Source: Celeribacter naphthalenivorans (lineage in GTDB: Bacteria > Pseudomonadota > Alphaproteobacteria > Rhodobacterales > Rhodobacteraceae). From it: a stretch of DNA of 64,000 nt. How positions within the stretch are numbered: position 1 is the stretch's first letter; every line of letters starts with the position of its first letter. Both the position numbers and the translations under genes were made by a program. The notes under the pieces were generated by a model. The model ran no database searches, was not told where the DNA came from, and saw only the letters and a list, made by a program, of their open reading frames with translations. Positions 62,609-64,000 of this stretch are shown piece by piece. The stretch is from positions 558,001 to 622,000 of the forward strand of contig NZ_JAIVLK010000001.1 of NCBI RefSeq assembly GCF_020524585.1. The letters run 5' to 3'.

Positions 62609-63811
62609 GTGGTGAGCGCTGAAATTCGATGGGGTATCGTGGGCGCGGGCATGATCGCGCGGCGTTTCGTGACGGATATTGCCTTGTGCCGCGACAGCCG
62701 TCTGGCGGGCATCGCCTCGCGCGCTTTGGATCGCGCCGAAGCGCTAAGGGATTTCGCCGGTGTCGCGCCTGAGGCGTGCCTCTGTTTTCAGGGCTACGAC
62801 GACATGCTGGCCTCGCCCGAGATCGACGCGATCTACATTGCGCTGCCCACCGCCCTGCATGCCGAGGCCACATTGGCGGCAATTGCCCATGGCAAACCGG
62901 TGCTCTGTGAAAAGCCGCTGGCGATGAACGCAAGCCAGGTCGACGCCATCGCCAAAGCCGCGAAAGAGGCGGGCGTGCCGGTGATGGAGGCGGTCTGGAC
63001 GCGTACCCTGCCGAATGTGCTCGAACTGCGTCGTCGTCTCGATGCGGGCGAGATCGGCATGCCTTTGCACCTGAATGCCACGCTGGGATTTCCGGTCGAC
63101 GACAGCCCCCACAAAAGCGTCGCCGAGCCGTCTCTGGGCGGCGGCGTGATCCGCGATTTGGGGGTCTATCCTATTTCTCTGGCTCAGTTTTTCTTGGGCG
63201 ATTTGAGCTATTGCGCCTCCGAGGTCCGCTATTCCGCGCGCGGCACGGATCGCGATATGTCGGCGGTGCTGCGCGGCGGCGCGCAGGGGAGCTGTCTTGT
63301 GACCCTCTCGGCCTCGCACAGCGGGCAATTGCCCAACCGGTTGGAGATCACCGGCACCAAGGGGCGGTTGTCTTTGGATGCGCCGTTCCTTTGTGGGCTG
63401 GGCGGTCGGATCACGCATTTTCCGGAGGTGAAGGAAAGCGCGGAGGCGCCGGTCACGGCAGAGCCCGCGACCAGCACGCCGAGCCCCGCGCCGCCCCGCA
63501 CACGCGGCCTCAAGGACAAGCTGAAGCAATCCTCTGTGGGACGTGTGCTGCGCCGGTTTTTCCTTGACCGCCTGCGTCTCGATGGCACACAGATCGGCTC
63601 GGTCTATGAAGGCTCGGGCCTGCAATTCCAGATCGACGAATTCTCCCGCATGCTGCACCGGGGTGAGAGGGAATGTCAGCTGATGCGCCTGTCGGACAGC
63701 CTCGCGGCGGCGCAGCTTTTGGACCGGATTTCGGAGGGGAAAACGCTGGGCTCCCTCCACGGGCTCAATGGCGCACAGGCCCCGACGCTTACGGCCATGC
63801 CCTCCGAATAA
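62609..63811 (+). CDS. Gfo/Idh/MocA family oxidoreductase with Pro-rich insert
   Basis: A 400-residue NAD(P)-dependent oxidoreductase. Rossmann fold IRWGIVGAGMIARRFVTDIAL, catalytic motif HGKPVLCEKPLAMNASQVD, and the C-terminal part GGGVIRDLGVYPISLAQF. Residues about 278-315 form an unusual insert with a Pro/Ala/Thr-rich stretch (AEPATSTPSPAPPRTRG) and a basic helix. The start is a GTG at 62609 with GGAGG six bases upstream. It may make a sugar precursor for the polysaccharide. Followed by a tandem copy of the stop region (CCTCCGAATAAG twice, near 63800-63825). Confidence 0.88.
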   Translation: MVSAEIRWGIVGAGMIARRFVTDIALCRDSRLAGIASRALDRAEALRDFAGVAPEACLCFQGYDDMLASPEIDAIYIALPTALHAEATLAAIAHGKPVLCEKPLAMNASQVDAIAKAAKEAGVPVMEAVWTRTLPNVLELRRRLDAGEIGMPLHLNATLGFPVDDSPHKSVAEPSLGGGVIRDLGVYPISLAQFFLGDLSYCASEVRYSARGTDRDMSAVLRGGAQGSCLVTLSASHSGQLPNRLEITGTKGRLSLDAPFLCGLGGRITHFPEVKESAEAPVTAEPATSTPSPAPPRTRGLKDKLKQSSVGRVLRRFFLDRLRLDGTQIGSVYEGSGLQFQIDEFSRMLHRGERECQLMRLSDSLAAAQLLDRISEGKTLGSLHGLNGAQAPTLTAMPSE

Positions 63812-64000
63812 GTCCTCCGAATAAGCCCTCGCATGTCCCACAGAGACTTGGCCGTGTGTGGTTTAACTGTGGTATTTTTGCGTTTTGTGACGTGCGTTTG
63901 GTCGCGGATTGGTCGGGCGAGGCCGGTTTGCGCCCAATTTATGTGCTTTGAGAGGCCTGCAGAGAGCCGGTTTCGATCTCCGTTAGGGTGGGGCTCAAAA
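63812..64000. other. Noncoding end of window
   Basis: No gene is visible in the last 189 bases. The next gene of the cluster, if any, begins beyond the window. Confidence 0.4.

Overview
The window looks like chromosomal DNA of a marine alphaproteobacterium of the Rhodobacterales (Roseobacter group / Paracoccaceae). The basis is GC-rich coding, an aa3 oxidase beside a periplasmic c550-type cytochrome, the PhyR-NepR-EcfG stress system, paired RTX/Hint proteins and a two-part MetH. The species cannot be fixed from sequence alone. No phage, insertion sequence, CRISPR array or rRNA was seen; there are two tRNA genes.

Region 1-14245 is housekeeping: partial carA, a GatB/YqeY protein, a small lipoprotein, a DUF2244 pair, ctaD, an MFS exporter, a cytochrome c, lipB, a peptidoglycan-binding protein, tRNA-Leu, a YciA-like thioesterase, a MarR-FUSC efflux pair and a DMT transporter. 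Region 14262-20476 holds two divergent RTX proteins with C-terminal Hint domains. Region 20362-26829 is a tight minus-strand run: SPOR lipoprotein, D,D-carboxypeptidase, tmk, holB, tatD-like, MBL hydrolase, AEC transporter. The last gene overlaps the end of the second RTX gene by 115 bp.

Region 27394-33557 is a general-stress island. phyR is divergent from nepR-ecfG-sensor kinase, and it is flanked by small envelope proteins (holin-like, DUF883, DUF1328), Dps and an AI-2E family membrane protein. I find five motifs of the form GGAAC-N17-CGTT placed before these genes. Two of them lie inside one palindrome between phyR and nepR.

Region 33723-40765 is a peptide-type ABC uptake locus: an FCD-type GntR regulator, a DUF1028 protein, a binding protein, a permease, a permease-ATPase fusion and a second ATPase. 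TATCATGATA palindromes lie in both promoter regions. Region 40788-45772 carries a CobW-like GTPase and methionine synthase split into two overlapping genes.

Region 46089-63811 is an exopolysaccharide cluster with genes on both strands: O-antigen-ligase-like protein, chain-length protein with a degenerate tyrosine-kinase domain, export protein, five glycosyltransferases, a sulfotransferase, a GH16 glucanase, two Gfo/Idh/MocA oxidoreductases and a membrane-anchored sugar-dehydrogenase-like protein with a cytochrome c domain. The gene set resembles succinoglycan-type clusters (ExoP, ExoF, ExoK, ExoA-like), with a sulfation step. No flippase or initiating sugar-phosphate transferase is visible, so the cluster may continue beyond the window or rely on genes elsewhere.
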